Origin: Nicotiana tabacum
Lineage: Eukaryota > Streptophyta > Magnoliopsida > Solanales > Solanaceae
Assembly (NCBI RefSeq): GCF_000715075.1
Contig: NC_134087.1
Span: 105,935,161-105,999,160 of the forward strand
DNA: 64,000 nucleotides
Direction of reading: 5' to 3'
This document shows, one piece after another, positions 35,356 through 46,801 of the stretch; the first letter of the stretch is position 1; each line of letters opens with the position of its first letter. The notes below the pieces were generated by a model that searched no databases, was not told where the DNA came from, and saw nothing but the letters and a program-made list of their open reading frames with translations. The translations under genes and the position numbers were made by a program.

Positions 35356-37667
35356 TTCTCTTTTTACTGGTTCTAATGACATGGCATGCACAGCGGATCA
35401 TCGACCTAGTCTAATAAATCAATCTGAAACCAACTCAATGATGCAAAAGGTCGTTTGTGACGATGAATCTGAATGTGACGAAGGTGAAGCCTTCGAAGAA
35501 ATAAACAGAGAACTGTGCCAATTTGAAGAGAAACCCAAGCCTAACCTAAATGACACCGAGGCTGTGAATCTAGGAGACGCTGATAACGTCCAAGAGACCA
35601 AAATTAGCATCCACATTGAGCCGAATGTCAGAGCAGAATTGATCAAAACTCTCAGGGAATTCAAAGACGTTTTTGCCTGGTCATATGATGATATGCCTGG
35701 ATTAAGCACCAATTTAGTGGTTCACAAATTACCCACTGACCCGGCATACCCTCCGGTCAAGCAAAAACTAAGGAAATTTAAAACGGAAATGAGTGTAAAG
35801 ATCAAGGAAGAAGTGATTAAGCAGTTACAAGCGAAGGTCATTCGGGTCACTCGGTATCCCGAGTGGTTGGCCAATGTGGTACCAGTCCCAAAGAAGGACG
35901 GAAAAATCAAGGTCTGCGTTGACTACCGCAACCTCAACAAAGCAAGTCCCAAGGACAATTTTCCGCTGCCCAACATTCATATCTTAATCGACAATTGCGC
36001 AGGGCGCGAGATTGGATCCTTTGTGGATTGCTATGCAGGTTATCATCAGATCCTAATGGATGAGGAGGATGCTGAGAAAACAGCGTTTATTACGCCATGG
36101 GGAACCTACTGCTATCGGGTAATGCCGTTCGGGTTAAAGAACCTGGGGCAACATACATGCGAGCAATGACTGCGGTGTTTCATGACATGATACACAAGGA
36201 AATTGAGGTGTACGTCGATGATGTGATCATCAAATCTTGGTGCCGGGAGGACCATGTAGCAGACCTAATGAGATTTTTCCAAAGACTCCGGAGGTATGAC
36301 ATCAAGCTTAACCCGGCCAAATGCGCATTCGGGGTTCCATCAGGAAAGTTGCTAGGATTCATCGTCAGTCGACAGGGGATTGAGTTAGACCCATCCAAAA
36401 TTGAATCCATCCGAGATTTGCCACCGCCAAGGAACAAAACAGAGGTAATGAGTTTGCTGGGCAGACTCAATTACATCAGCAGGTTCATCGCTCAACTCAC
36501 AGCAACTTGCGAGCCCATATTTCGGTTGCTGAGAAAGGATGCTGCGGTAGGTTGGACAGCAGAGTGTCAGGAGGCTTTCGACCAAATCAAAGGGTATCTG
36601 TCTAATCCACCCGTATTGGTCCCACCTAAGCCCGGGAAACCCCTAATCCTTTACCTGACGGTCTTGGAAAATTCATTTGGTTGTGTACTGGGGCAACATG
36701 ACGATACAGGGAGGAAGGAGCAAGCCATCTACTATCTTAGCAAGAAATTCACAGTGCATGAGGTCAAGTACACTCAACTCGAGAAAACATGCTGCGCCCT
36801 AACTTGGGTAGCTCAGAAGTTGAAGCATTACCTGTCTTCATATACTACTTATCTCATATCCCGCTTGGACCCATTGAAGTATATCTTTCAGAAACCTATG
36901 CCCACGGGAAGGTTGGCAAAATGGCAAATTCTGCTCACAGAGTTTGATATCATCTATGTGACGAGGACGGCCATGAAAGCCCAGGCGCTGGCAGACCATT
37001 TGGCAGAGAATCCCGTTGATGAAAAATACGAGCCCTTAAGAACGTATTTTCCTGACGAAGAGGTAATGCATACAAATGAGTTGGAATTGCCTGAGGAACC
37101 GGGTTGGAAGCTTTTCTTCGATGGAGCTGCAAACGCAAAAGGGGTTGGAATAGGAGCAGTACTCATTTCTGAAACAGGACGACATTATCCTGTTACGGCT
37201 CAACTACGCTTCTATTGCACCAACAATATGGCCGAGTATGAGGCTTGCATTCTGGGTCTGCGCTTGGCTGCTGACATGGATGTCCAAGACGTCTTGGTCT
37301 TGGGAGACTCGGACCTCTTGGTACATCAAATTCAGGGTGAATGGGAAACACGAGATCTAAAGCTCATACCATACCGACAATGCTTGCATGATCTGAGCAA
37401 GCAATTTTGATCGGTGAAGTTCAAACACATCCCGAGAGTTCACAATGAGGTTGCAGATGCCTTAGCCACCTTAGCATCAATGCTGCACCACCCTGACAAA
37501 ATGTATGTTGATCCTCTGCACATCCAAGTCCGTGATCAGCACGCCTACTGCAATACCATAGAAGAAGAAGCGGATGGCGAACCCTGGTTTCATGATATCA
37601 AGGAATACCTCAGGATGGGGATATATCCAGAACATGCCTCTGGAGACCAAAAAGAACCCTTCGGCGT
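35356..37667 (+). pseudogene. pol: Element E reverse transcriptase, RNase H and second (archaeal-type) RNase H, interrupted
   Basis: Reverse transcriptase copies the genomic RNA and the RNase H domains remove the template. The RT begins after an acidic linker. Visible motifs are VPVPKKDGKIKVCVDYRNLN (near 35880), FPLPNIHILIDN, FVDCYAGYHQILMDEEDA, and the catalytic YVDDVIIKS near 36211. RNase H follows (KPLILYLTVLENSFGCVLGQ near 36640, LEKTCCALTWVAQKLKHYL, TAMKAQALADHLAENP near 36970), then the second RNase H (WKLFFDGAANAKGVGIGAVL near 37105, NNMAEYEACILGLRLA, VLGDSDLLVHQIQGEW, EVADALATLASM). The dual RNase H is diagnostic of Tat/Ogre. A one-base deletion near 36142 shifts the frame just before YVDD, a TGA lies at 37408-37410, and a second one-base deletion is near 37650-37656. 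Confidence 0.88.
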
Positions 37668-38831
37668 TTGTCGAATGGTTTCTTCCTCAGTGGAGGAGTA
37701 TTGTACAAAAGAACCCCGGATTTGGGATTGTTGAGATGCATAGATGCCGGGCAGGCAACGTCGGTTATGGCAGAAGTACAAGCTGGAGTTTGTGGGCCAC
37801 ACATGAGTGGATATGTATTGGCAAGAAAAATCCTTCGAACAGGGTGTTATTGGCTCACCATGGAACACGACTGTATCACTTTCGTGAGGAAATGCCATCA
37901 GTGCCAGATACATGGAGACTTGATTCATTCTCCGCCAACAGAGTTACATACGATGTAAGCACCCTGGCCGTTTGTAGCATGGGGCATGGATGTCATTGGG
38001 CCCATCGAGCCGGCAGCGTCCAACGGTCATAGGTTCATTCTAGTGACCATTGATTACTTCACCAAATGGGTCGAGGCTAAAACCTTCAAATCAGTAACCA
38101 AGAAGGCAGTGGTGGACTTTGTTCACTCCCATATCATCTGCAGATTTGGGATCCCAAAAGTGATCATCACGGATAACGGTGCGAATCTTAATAGCAGCTT
38201 GATGAGAGAGGTATGCCAACAATTCAAGATTACACACCGCAATTCCACCCCATATCGCCCCAAGGCGAATGGAGCAGTCGAAGCAGCCAATAAGAATATC
38301 AAGAAGATACTGCGAAAGATGGTGGAAGGTTCCAGACAGTGGCACGAGAAGTTACCCTTTGCCTTGTTGGGTTACCGCACTACCGTCCGGACTTCCATAG
38401 GCACAACTCCTTATTTGTTGGTGTATGGAACTGAGGCCGTGATACCAGCGGAGGTCGAAATTCCGTCCCTCTGAATTGTCGCTGAAGCCGGGATTGATGA
38501 CGATGAATGGGTCAAAGCTCGATTGGAACAGTTAAGCCTGATAGATGAGAAAAGATTGGCAGCAGTGTGCCATGGTCAGCTGTACCAGAAGAGAATGGCA
38601 AGAGCGTATAATAAGAAGGTGCGCCCTAGGAAATTTGAAGTAGGGCAGCAGGTATTAAAGAAGATCCTCCCACATCAGGCCGAGGCAAAAGGCAAATTCG
38701 CCCCAAATTGGCAAGGGCCTTATATCGTGACCAGAATATTGTCCAACGGTGCTTTGTGTTTGACAGATGTCGAAGGTAGATGTGTCGACATGGCTATCAA
38801 TTCAGATGCAGTCAAGAGATATTATGCGTAA
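37668..38831 (+). pseudogene. pol: Element E integrase, interrupted
   Basis: Integrase inserts the cDNA. The frame, continued after the frameshift near 37652, shows the zinc-binding region GPHMSGYVLARKILRTGCYW ... CHQCQIHGDLIH (37797-37925). A residue two positions before GVCGPH (EVQAG) is Gln where I remember a zinc-ligand His. The core has D (TIDYFTKWVEA, near 38050), D (ITDNGANLN, near 38171) and E (NGAVEAANKNIK, near 38279), spaced as in a D,D35E enzyme, then LLGYRTTVRTSIGTTPYLLV. The C-terminal domain ends VEGRCVDMAINSDAVKRYYA at 38831. In-frame stops lie at 37956-37958 and 38472-38474. Confidence 0.88.
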
Positions 38832-39116
38832 CTTCTTTAATTATGGCAATTTTTGGTTTATTTGTTGTATTTGGCATTTGTTGAATAATGAGATGACGGA
38901 GGCAATTCTTTCTTCTATCCAAACACTTTTAACCCTCGCTTCCCCCTTTGAGCCTTAAGCAATTCTTTCAATACCCCTCTTTTGGAATCACTAATGGAAA
39001 AGATATGAAGAAAAGAGAAAAGAAAAGAAAAAGAAAAAGAAAAGAAAAAGACATGGAAAAAATGAGAAGAAGGAAAAAAAAAAGAAGAAGAAGAAGATAA
39101 AATCACAAATACAAAA

Positions 39117-39180
39117 CCGTGGGAACTACGTTTGACCTGATTCCTCAAAGAGGATACGTAGGCGCCTCACGGCTCGGTCA
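39117..39180 (+). other. Pseudoknot motif, copy 3 (after integrase)
   Basis: Stem A ctacgt 39126-39131 with acgtag 39156-39161 (6 bp perfect); stem B tgacc 39133-39137 with ggtca 39176-39180 (5 bp perfect); hairpin C tcctc 39142-39146 with gagga 39150-39154, loop aaa. This is the most compact copy. Confidence 0.65.
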
Positions 39181-39600
39181 TAGTATGCATCATATCAAAT
39201 ATAGTATGCATAATGTACATAGTGTGCACAATATAGCACAATGTGCGTAACGCACGTAACTCAACATAAGCGTAAAAAATAAATTCCCCAAGCAAGAAAA
39301 CTGGGGCAGAGGTTATGTTTTAAGTTCCAACAAAGGTTTGATTCCAAAAAATTGTAGCACATCACCCTTCAAGTAGTTTCATTTTTATAGCCTTTCTTCA
39401 AACCCACACCAAAACCAACATCAACATCCAAAAGACCTCCCGATCAATGTTCGAGAGATGCCAAGTCCGGCGAATAAGGCCGAGAATAATACACTGATCC
39501 CCAGCAAAAAAGAGGATCGTAAGACTGGAAATGAGTTGATGGTCAAGGGAATCTCCAGAAAGGAGGGACGTATCTACAACACCCCGATTTCCCGAAAGAA

Positions 39601-39788
39601 ATGAAATGAGAGAGTCTTATCGGTGAAGACCTTCACAGGCACCGAGAGGCGATGTAAGATGAGGGACATGAAATGAGAGAGTCTTATTGGTGAAAACCCT
39701 CACAGGCACCATAAGGCGCCGGGAGATGAGAGAAAAGAGAGAGTCTCATTAGTGAAAACCCCTCGAAGGGCACTATGAGGCGACAAGA
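39601..39788 (+). repeat. Three tandem 60-bp repeats with a covarying stem
   Basis: Units begin atgagagagtctyatyrgtg. The stem is cggtg/caccg (39621-39625, 39640-39644), tggtg/cacca (39688-39692, 39707-39711) and tagtg/cacta (39750-39754, 39771-39775). Base pairs change together between copies while the unit is otherwise similar. Confidence 0.7.
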
Positions 39789-40532
39789 CAGATCAGCAAA
39801 AGCTACAACATCCGAAACGGACACTCCTTTATCATCCCCAGCAAGTCAGACCATCCGGCGAATCGATTGATACAAATAGACTGGGTCGGGAATCTATGGT
39901 GCACGCCATGATCACGGGGACCAGTTGTGTCCTCCAGATAAGTTCTTTGGATTGTCTCCTCCCACAAAATATTGGTTCAGAAAGTTTTTCTCTTTTCCAT
40001 ATCTTTATTTCTTTTCCTAAAATGTGTCTTGAAAGGATTTTTCAAAGCTTACTACCAGAAACCGAAGGGGAATTCATCCCAATGCAGGATAATACAAACA
40101 GTCTTAAGGGCCGGTCCCAGGCAATGCAGTGATTGTGCCCGGAAATTTTGGAAGAAGTAAGCTCCAAAAGGGAGTGGTTCCGGGAGTTAGAAGCAAACTC
40201 CCACATCATGTGTTTAAAGAAAAAGCAGAAAAGGGGATAAATTGAAAACCAATCCCCAGCAGGCTAGAGACCCCCAACAGGCAACTTTGCCCGCCAACCA
40301 ATTATGGGGACAAAGAGCAAGAAAGGGGGAAGAGAGAAAGACGGCTCGCCAGAAAGTCACCCTCTACCACCACGATTAAAACTGATTAAATCCTTTTGTC
40401 TGCTGCAGGAAAACAAAGGATTGATGATGGCAGCAAGATGCACCGCCATAGAAGTCACCAAAAACCGGGGCAGAAAATTTTCTGCCAATTGTCGAAAATT
40501 TACTCGGAAGAACGGGAAAGCAATTCCAATAC

Positions 40533-41680
40533 TTTAAGTTCTAGGTCGCCCACCAGTATAATGCGGGAATACTTTTAAGTTCTAGGTCGCCCACCAGTAT
40601 AATGTGGGAATACTTTTAAGTTCTAGGTCGCCCACCAGTATAATGCGGGAATACTTTTAAGTTCTAGGTCGCCCACCAGTATAATGCGGGAATACTTTTA
40701 AGTTCTAGGTCGCCCACCAGTATAATGCGGGAATACTTTTTAAGTTCTAGGTCGCCCACCAGTATAATGCGGGAATACATTTAAGTTCTAGGTCGCCCAC
40801 CAGTATAATGCGGGAATACATTTTAAGTTCTAGGTCGCCCACCAGTATAATGCGGGAATACTTTTAAGTTCTAGGTCGCCCACCAGTATAATGCGGGAAT
40901 ACTTTTAAGTTCTAGGTCGCCCACCAGTATAATGCGGGAATACGTTTAAGTTCTAGGTCGCCCACCAGTATAATGCGGGAATACTTTTAAGTTCTAGGTC
41001 GCCCACCAGTATAATGCGGGAATACATTTAAGTTCTAGGTCGCACACCAGTATAATGCGGGAATACTTTTAAGTTCTAGGTCGCCCACCAGTATAATGCG
41101 GGAATACTTTTAAGTTCTAGGTCGCCCACCAGTATAATGCGGGAATACTTTTAAGTTCTAGGTCGCCCACCAGTATAATGCGGGAATACTTTAAGTTCTA
41201 GGTCGCCCACCAGTATAATGCGGGAATACATTTAAGTTCTAGGTCGCCCACCAGTATAATGCGGGAATACATTTAAGTTCTAGGTCGCCCACCAGTATAA
41301 TGCGGGAATACATTTAAGTTCTAGGTCGCCCACCAGTATAATGCGGGAATACATTTAAGTTCTAGGTCGCCCACCAGTATAATGCGGGAATACATTTAAG
41401 TTCTAGGTCGCCCACCAGTATAATGCGGGAATACATTTAAGTTCTAGGTCGCCCACCAGTATAATGCGGGAATACATTTAAGTCCTAGGTCGCCCACCAG
41501 TATAATGCGGGAATACATTTAAGTCCTAGGTCGCCCACCAGTATAATGCGGGAATACATTTAAGTCCTAGGTCGCCCACCAGTATAATGCGGGAATACAT
41601 TTAAGTTCTAGGTCGCCCACCAGTATAATGCGGGAATACTTTTAAGTTCTAGGTCGCCCACCAGTATAATGCGGGAACAC
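40533..41680 (+). repeat. Satellite-like tandem array, 28 copies of a 41-bp unit, in the E 3' UTR
   Basis: I count 28 copies of a unit containing ttaagttctaggtcgcccac and cagtataatgcgggaatac. Monomers are 39-43 bp, differing mainly in the T-run linker (cttttaag, catttaag, cattttaag). Three consecutive copies near 41480-41575 share agtcctagg, showing local duplication of variants. Hypervariable tandem repeats in this position are established for Ogre/Tat elements and are a known source of satellite DNA. It is not a CRISPR array: there are no unique spacers. Confidence 0.95.
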
Positions 41681-42245
41681 TTTTAGCTCTAGAGTCTGGA
41701 GTCAGTAGCCCCACCTGAAGACGGAAGGTTACAACAGAGAGCCCCAAGCAGGAAAAACAATAAAATCCCCAGCGCCAAGAAGCAGAAGTCTGCCAAAGCA
41801 AGCGCACATTCAAAAGGAAGGAAGAACGCGTCTCAGAAGAAGCAGTTCAGAAACATTATGGCATGCCCAACATAACAATTCTGATGAAAAACCATACCGC
41901 TGAAGAAACCATTGAAAGATTTAAGGAAGAAAGCCATGTTCCCAGCAAATCAAGCAAAGTGATGAGAACTGACATTCAGAAAAGGTGAAGGACCAGCATC
42001 ATCTCCAAGTTCACAAAATAAAGGCATCGGAGGAAAGCGTTAGCCGGCAAGAAAGCAAGGCAACAAGAACAAGTTGAAGAGGGATAAGATCTCATGATCC
42101 TCAGTCTAGCTTAGCTTCTTGTTTTTCCTTTTAGAGCAATGTAACAAGGAGATCGGTGAGTGGTAGCATCCTACAGCAGCATGCAACAGCGCACAACAGC
42201 AGCGAACACTACAGTCATACGGTAGTCCCAGCTACCAAAATTTCC

Positions 42246-42316
42246 CGAACTACATTGACCTGATTCCTGTTCAGCCCAGGATATGTAGGAAACCTCTGAA
42301 GCAAAGGTTCGGTCAA
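42246..42316 (+). other. Pseudoknot motif, copy 4 (90 nt before the PPT)
   Basis: Stem A ctacat 42250-42255 with atgtag 42283-42288 (compensated relative to copy 3's CTACGT/ACGTAG); stem B tgacc 42256-42260 with ggtca 42311-42315; hairpin C tcctg 42265-42269 with cagga 42277-42281. Confidence 0.65.
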
Positions 42317-42407
42317 ATCTTTTTCAAAAAATGCTTCACACGGAGTATTCGGACGGGCAAAAATCGCTCGCTTTATCTTTGCGCGAAAACCCTTCGTGTC
42401 TTCGTGC

Positions 42408-42420
42408 AAAGAGGGGCAGC
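42408..42420 (+). promoter_or_regulatory. Polypurine tract of element E
   Basis: aaagaggggcagc directly before the 3' LTR start TGTAAGCACG. Confidence 0.88.
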
Positions 42421-45400
42421 TGTAAGCACGTGATTTTTGCTTCACGGACGATCGCTCCAAAAGAAAATAAAAAATAGTGACAAATGGCTTCGCTGCACAA
42501 TTTTTCGATCTTTCCGTAACATGTGTTGTTGGTCATTTGTGTGTCTGCCCATTTTGCATCCAGTCACTATCAAACAAAAATACAAAACTATGAGTCGGTA
42601 AAAGAAAATTCAAAAAAAAATATATATATGTGTGCATCGTTCGTTCTAGGCTTTTAGTTAACTTACTTAAATATTTTTGTGATAATTGTGTTAAAATGTT
42701 ACATTGTTGTTTAGTTTTAATTTCGTTGTTTTATTATCTATTATTTTTATTTTTGTTTTAAAAGAAAAATGAAAAAAAAAGAAAGAAAGCAAAAGAGTGA
42801 AAGAAAACCGGTTTGGGCCAAAGAAGAAATGAAACAAAGCAGGCCCAAACCAGCACCAAAACCCAGTCCAAATCAGGCTGCCCCAACAGGACCCCCAAAC
42901 GACGTCGCATCAGTACCCCTGATTAGAACCATTGATCTGACTCAAACGAACGGTCCCGATCAGGCCACTCGTTCGACCCCAAACGACGTCGTCTAAGGAA
43001 GGTGATCTGAGCCGTCCAACCCCTTGATCCAACGGACCTAGGCCATTCCCCTAAACCCGCCCAGTTTTGACCCGATCCAACCTTACCCGGTCTCACCCAC
43101 TACCAAAACCCAAACGACACCGTTTTCCCTAAGTGAATAGATCCTGGCCATAGGTCTCGTTTGATCCAACGGCCAGGATCTAAACCCCTAGATCGTATAT
43201 AAACCTGACCCCTTACCCCCACGCCCCAAACCAAACCCCCCTAGCCCCACTGTTCACCTTCGTCCCCGAACCCCCCTCCTCTCAAAACCTAAGAAACCTT
43301 AGGTTCCTCCTCTGTAACCCCGGCCACTCGGATTCCGATGACCACCAAAATAACATCCCCGATGCACCCAGCCACCCTGAACACAAATCCGTTAACCGCT
43401 CACCTCGAATCAACCCGTAGCCTCTCGAATCTTCAAACGAAGATTCGAGCAAAAACTAGATCTACACCGATTGACCCCAAACTCACACCACAGCCCCTCC
43501 TGACCTCCCTCACCCCCTGAGTGGCTTTGGTTCCGTTCGAATCTGACTAGAATTGAACGGTTCACAAATCGAACCTCAAGAGCCCTAGGATTCAGATCTA
43601 TGGGTTTTGTTCGAATCAGTGGCAGGATCAGGGTCTAGCAGACTTTTACCAAAGTGTTCTCAGTTGAGAACACTTCGGTTAAATTCCATTAGACCCCAAA
43701 TAACCTGGTCCAAGTTCGAGCTTGTGTCGATCTTAGTTTCATTCCCCTGAGGTATTTTTCCTTTTTCTTTTTGTCCTCCTAAAATCTATCTGTCGTTCAT
43801 GTTCTGGTTTGTTTTGTTTTGTGACTCATCTGTCCCTGTTTGTGTCCGTTTTAAGTTAATGATAAGTTTGTTTGTTGGTTTTATTGGTTGTTTGCTGTAT
43901 ATTATAGTTTGTGTAGTCATCTAAATAAGTGTCGTCAACTGAATTCACTTGAAATATTGAAAAATCAGGAGTATACATTTCAGTACGATTACTGTGCCTG
44001 TTTCTTTTATTTTATGATGTTTGTAAGCTTGATATAGTAGCACGTCGATTATAGTGTACACCCTTGACTGCATATTGGATCAATTGGTTGTGAGTTGGTC
44101 AGGCTTGGCTCCCAATGTGGCCAACTCATACCATTTGGTTGGCACCCCTGTTTGCTTAAAGTTTGAATCGTTGTTTGAACTCAGGCAGAGGATTGGCAAT
44201 TAGCTTTAGGGATCTAACAAATCAGCCTGAAAGCAGTTTGAGTTTAATTAGCTAGTATTCAGGTTTTGGCTGAAATCAGAGAGGTTTATATACTAACTAT
44301 TAAGAGTTAGGGTAATACAGTAATATGCAAGGTATAAGGGTAATCTTGGCATAAGACAGGGTCTGATTAGGGGATAATTTCAGAATATGTCAAGTGGTAA
44401 TTAAAATATGATTAACCTAGTGACAATGGGGAACAAGACACAAGGGTATGGGGCTTAAAATGAATAATAAAATGAGCCCATCACTCTTGATTAAACAAAG
44501 TCAGGCGTGGGGAACCAAAGGGGCTGGCACCAAAAGATGCTTAGGCATGGGCTTTAACAGGGTATGGGCAGGCTGCAAGTTGCAGATGAGATGGGGGGGC
44601 AGCTTAGCTGCACTTGGTCACTATGGCTTATAAATAGGCCATTTGAGAACTGAAAGAGGGCTGGACTTTTAGTCTTCAGAAAAAGAAAGAGAAAAGGCTG
44701 GAATTTTTAGTCTTGAGGCTGGAACTTTTAGTTTGAAGAGAGGTCTAGTGAGTTTAAAGAAAACTGAAAAGCATAAGGTAGTTTCCAATAAACATTGTAA
44801 CCAAACACTGCCTGAAAGTTGTATAAGAGTGCATATTGGTCAAGCTGTCTTAGCCAAGTTCTATTGTTTGCGTTGACTGAGCTGTTTGTGGTTGTTGAAC
44901 TGGTGGTTTTGCTGCATTGAACACTCAGTTATTGCTGTTTTTTTTCATTATTCTTTCCTGGGATTGCTCATTTGGTGCTCGACTATTTGCTGGTTCTCCT
45001 TGTATTCTGGGAAACCTTGTTGGTTATCTGTGGCTGTGGAAAACACTTGGTTTAGTTGGTTGTTGATGTGTTGTTGCTGTGTGTCTGCTGCTGCTGTATT
45101 TACTGCATATTGCCCAGCTGATCATTCCTTTCTTCTTTGTCCTCCTTACCAGGTACACAATCGATACCACTAATGTAACTGAGAGTTTGAACATGAATGC
45201 AAAAGAGAGGACCTGCAGATTGTTTTTTTATATACACGTGGACTGTTGTGTTAAATGTCATGTAGTATATAGTAGTTACATTTTCGTTTGGATAATAGAA
45301 GTAGCCTACATGCTTAGTGTATCAATGTAGGTAAGTGAATGCTAGTCATATATGTATGCTGTTAGGTGAAAATATTCTCATTACAATAAGTTGTATTTTA

Positions 45401-46796
45401 AACTTAGTCTGATGATGTAGTATATTCTCTAACGTAGGTCAAATAGGAAAACTATCCACTTTAATTAAAGTACTTTCCTCTTTTGTCAGATTGTCACATA
45501 TAAATTGATAAACTCATTTATAGAACAAAGAACCAGTTCAGGGCCTCAACCTCATGAAGGTCGAGCCCAAACCGAAGCAAACCAAGTAGGCCCGTATCGA
45601 ACAAGCAGAGGCCCAGGTCTGGCCTATCACGCATGGGCTGGATTTGGGCCCATGATTATTTGTTCGGCTGGCTGTATATGCAGCCTCATTTCTGATTTTT
45701 TTGCTTTTCTGAATGTCATTACAAACAACTTGCAAGCATCTAATTAATTAGGACTATCTACTATTTTCAATTGATAAAGACAAACACGACAAGAAACGTA
45801 GTTGTTATAGGATATCCTTTTAAAAATAAGAACGAGATGAGCCTCGATGAAAATAAACAAAACGCGCAGATGCGGGGCCCTTGTTTAAATGTATATTATC
45901 GAAGCATTTAGGTTCCAGGACGGGTTGTTTAGCAAATCTCACAACCCTCCTAAAATAATAATACGTTAGACTCTTTAGGACGCGCTTTAATAAATCTTAC
46001 CTTCTTAAACTCGGGTGCGCATTTATGCGACCCAAATCCAATTCTCAACGGAGTCGAAATGTGTTTCTAATCACGGGTACATTGATTGTGACGTGGTTCG
46101 AGATGCATGTCCATGACGTTGCAAATTCATTAAAAAATAAGAACGAGACGAGCCTCGCCAAATAAAAATACAAATCGCGGGGCCCTCAGCAAATATTTGC
46201 CTTAAAAATTATTTGGACTTCGGGATGGACCGTTTAGTAAAATTCCACGGTCTTACCCAAAATAAATACGCTAGTTGCTTTAGGCGCGTCTTAAATAATT
46301 TATTTTTCATAAATGCGGGTGCACATTTATGTGACCCAAATCCAAATCTCAACCGAGTCGAAATATATCAATAACCACGGGTGCATTGATGTAACGTGGT
46401 TCGAGATATGTTTTCATGACGTTGCAAGTCCTATAAAAATAACAGTGAATGATAAAAGCGGTTAAAAGACAAAATTGGCACATAAGTTCATACTTGTATA
46501 AAAATCAGATAATCAAGCCGAATATAACAATTGAGCGACCGTGCTAGAACCACAGAACTCGGGAATGCCTAACACCTTCTCCCGGGTTAACAGAATTCCT
46601 TATCCGGATTTCTGGTGCGCAGACTGTAATATGGAGTCATTATTTTCCTCGATTCGGGATTAAAATTGGTGACTTGGGACACCCTAAATCTCCCAAGTGG
46701 CGACTCTGAAATTAATAAACCAATCCCATTTCGATTGTCCTTTAATTGGAAAAACTCCCTTGCACCCTCTCTGGTGCAGAAAAAGGAGGTGTGACA
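42421..46796 (+). mobile_element. Element E: 3' LTR
   Basis: 4376 bp, against 4377 bp for the 5' LTR, nearly identical. Differences I noted include single substitutions, a shorter A-run with fewer GAA units near 42773, and a shorter G-run near 44590 (the 5' LTR has 14 Gs at 25940). Ends ggaggtgtgaCA. Confidence 0.95.
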
Positions 46797-46801
46797 CCAT
46801 C
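46797..46801. repeat. Right target-site duplication of element E (CCATC)
   Basis: ccatc immediately after the 3' LTR, identical to 23768-23772. Confidence 0.95.

Larger units (their letters stand above)
38832..42407 (+). mobile_element. Element E 3' untranslated region
   Basis: 3.6 kb with no recognisable gene. It holds an A/G-rich tract (39000-39100), pseudoknot copies 3 and 4, a three-copy hairpin repeat (39601-39788) and a 28-copy tandem array (40533-41680), separated by sequence rich in 'atccccagc' and 'ccccagcaa' words. Short frames (39896-40160, 40304-40578) have no known domain. Confidence 0.8.
23773..46796 (+). mobile_element. Element E: complete 23-kb Ogre/Tat-type Ty3/gypsy retrotransposon
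   Basis: Two 4.38-kb LTRs (23773-28149 and 42421-46796), a PBS, a PPT and a perfect 5-bp target duplication define the element exactly. Internal order is ORF1, gag, protease with G-patch, probable intron, RT, RNase H, second (archaeal-type) RNase H, integrase, then a long 3' untranslated region with tandem repeats. An extra ORF upstream of gag, a non-Met PBS, a second RNase H, the intron before RT and a hypervariable repeat-bearing 3' UTR are the diagnostic traits of the Ogre/Tat group. It inserted into element D. Only a few dozen differences between the LTRs are visible by eye, so the insertion is recent, but gag-pol carries six stops and two frameshifts. Confidence 0.95.

Noticed and set aside
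40533..41680. Regular repeats resembling a CRISPR array
   Set aside because: The units are head-to-tail with no unique spacers and lie inside a plant retrotransposon 3' UTR; it is a satellite-like tandem array.
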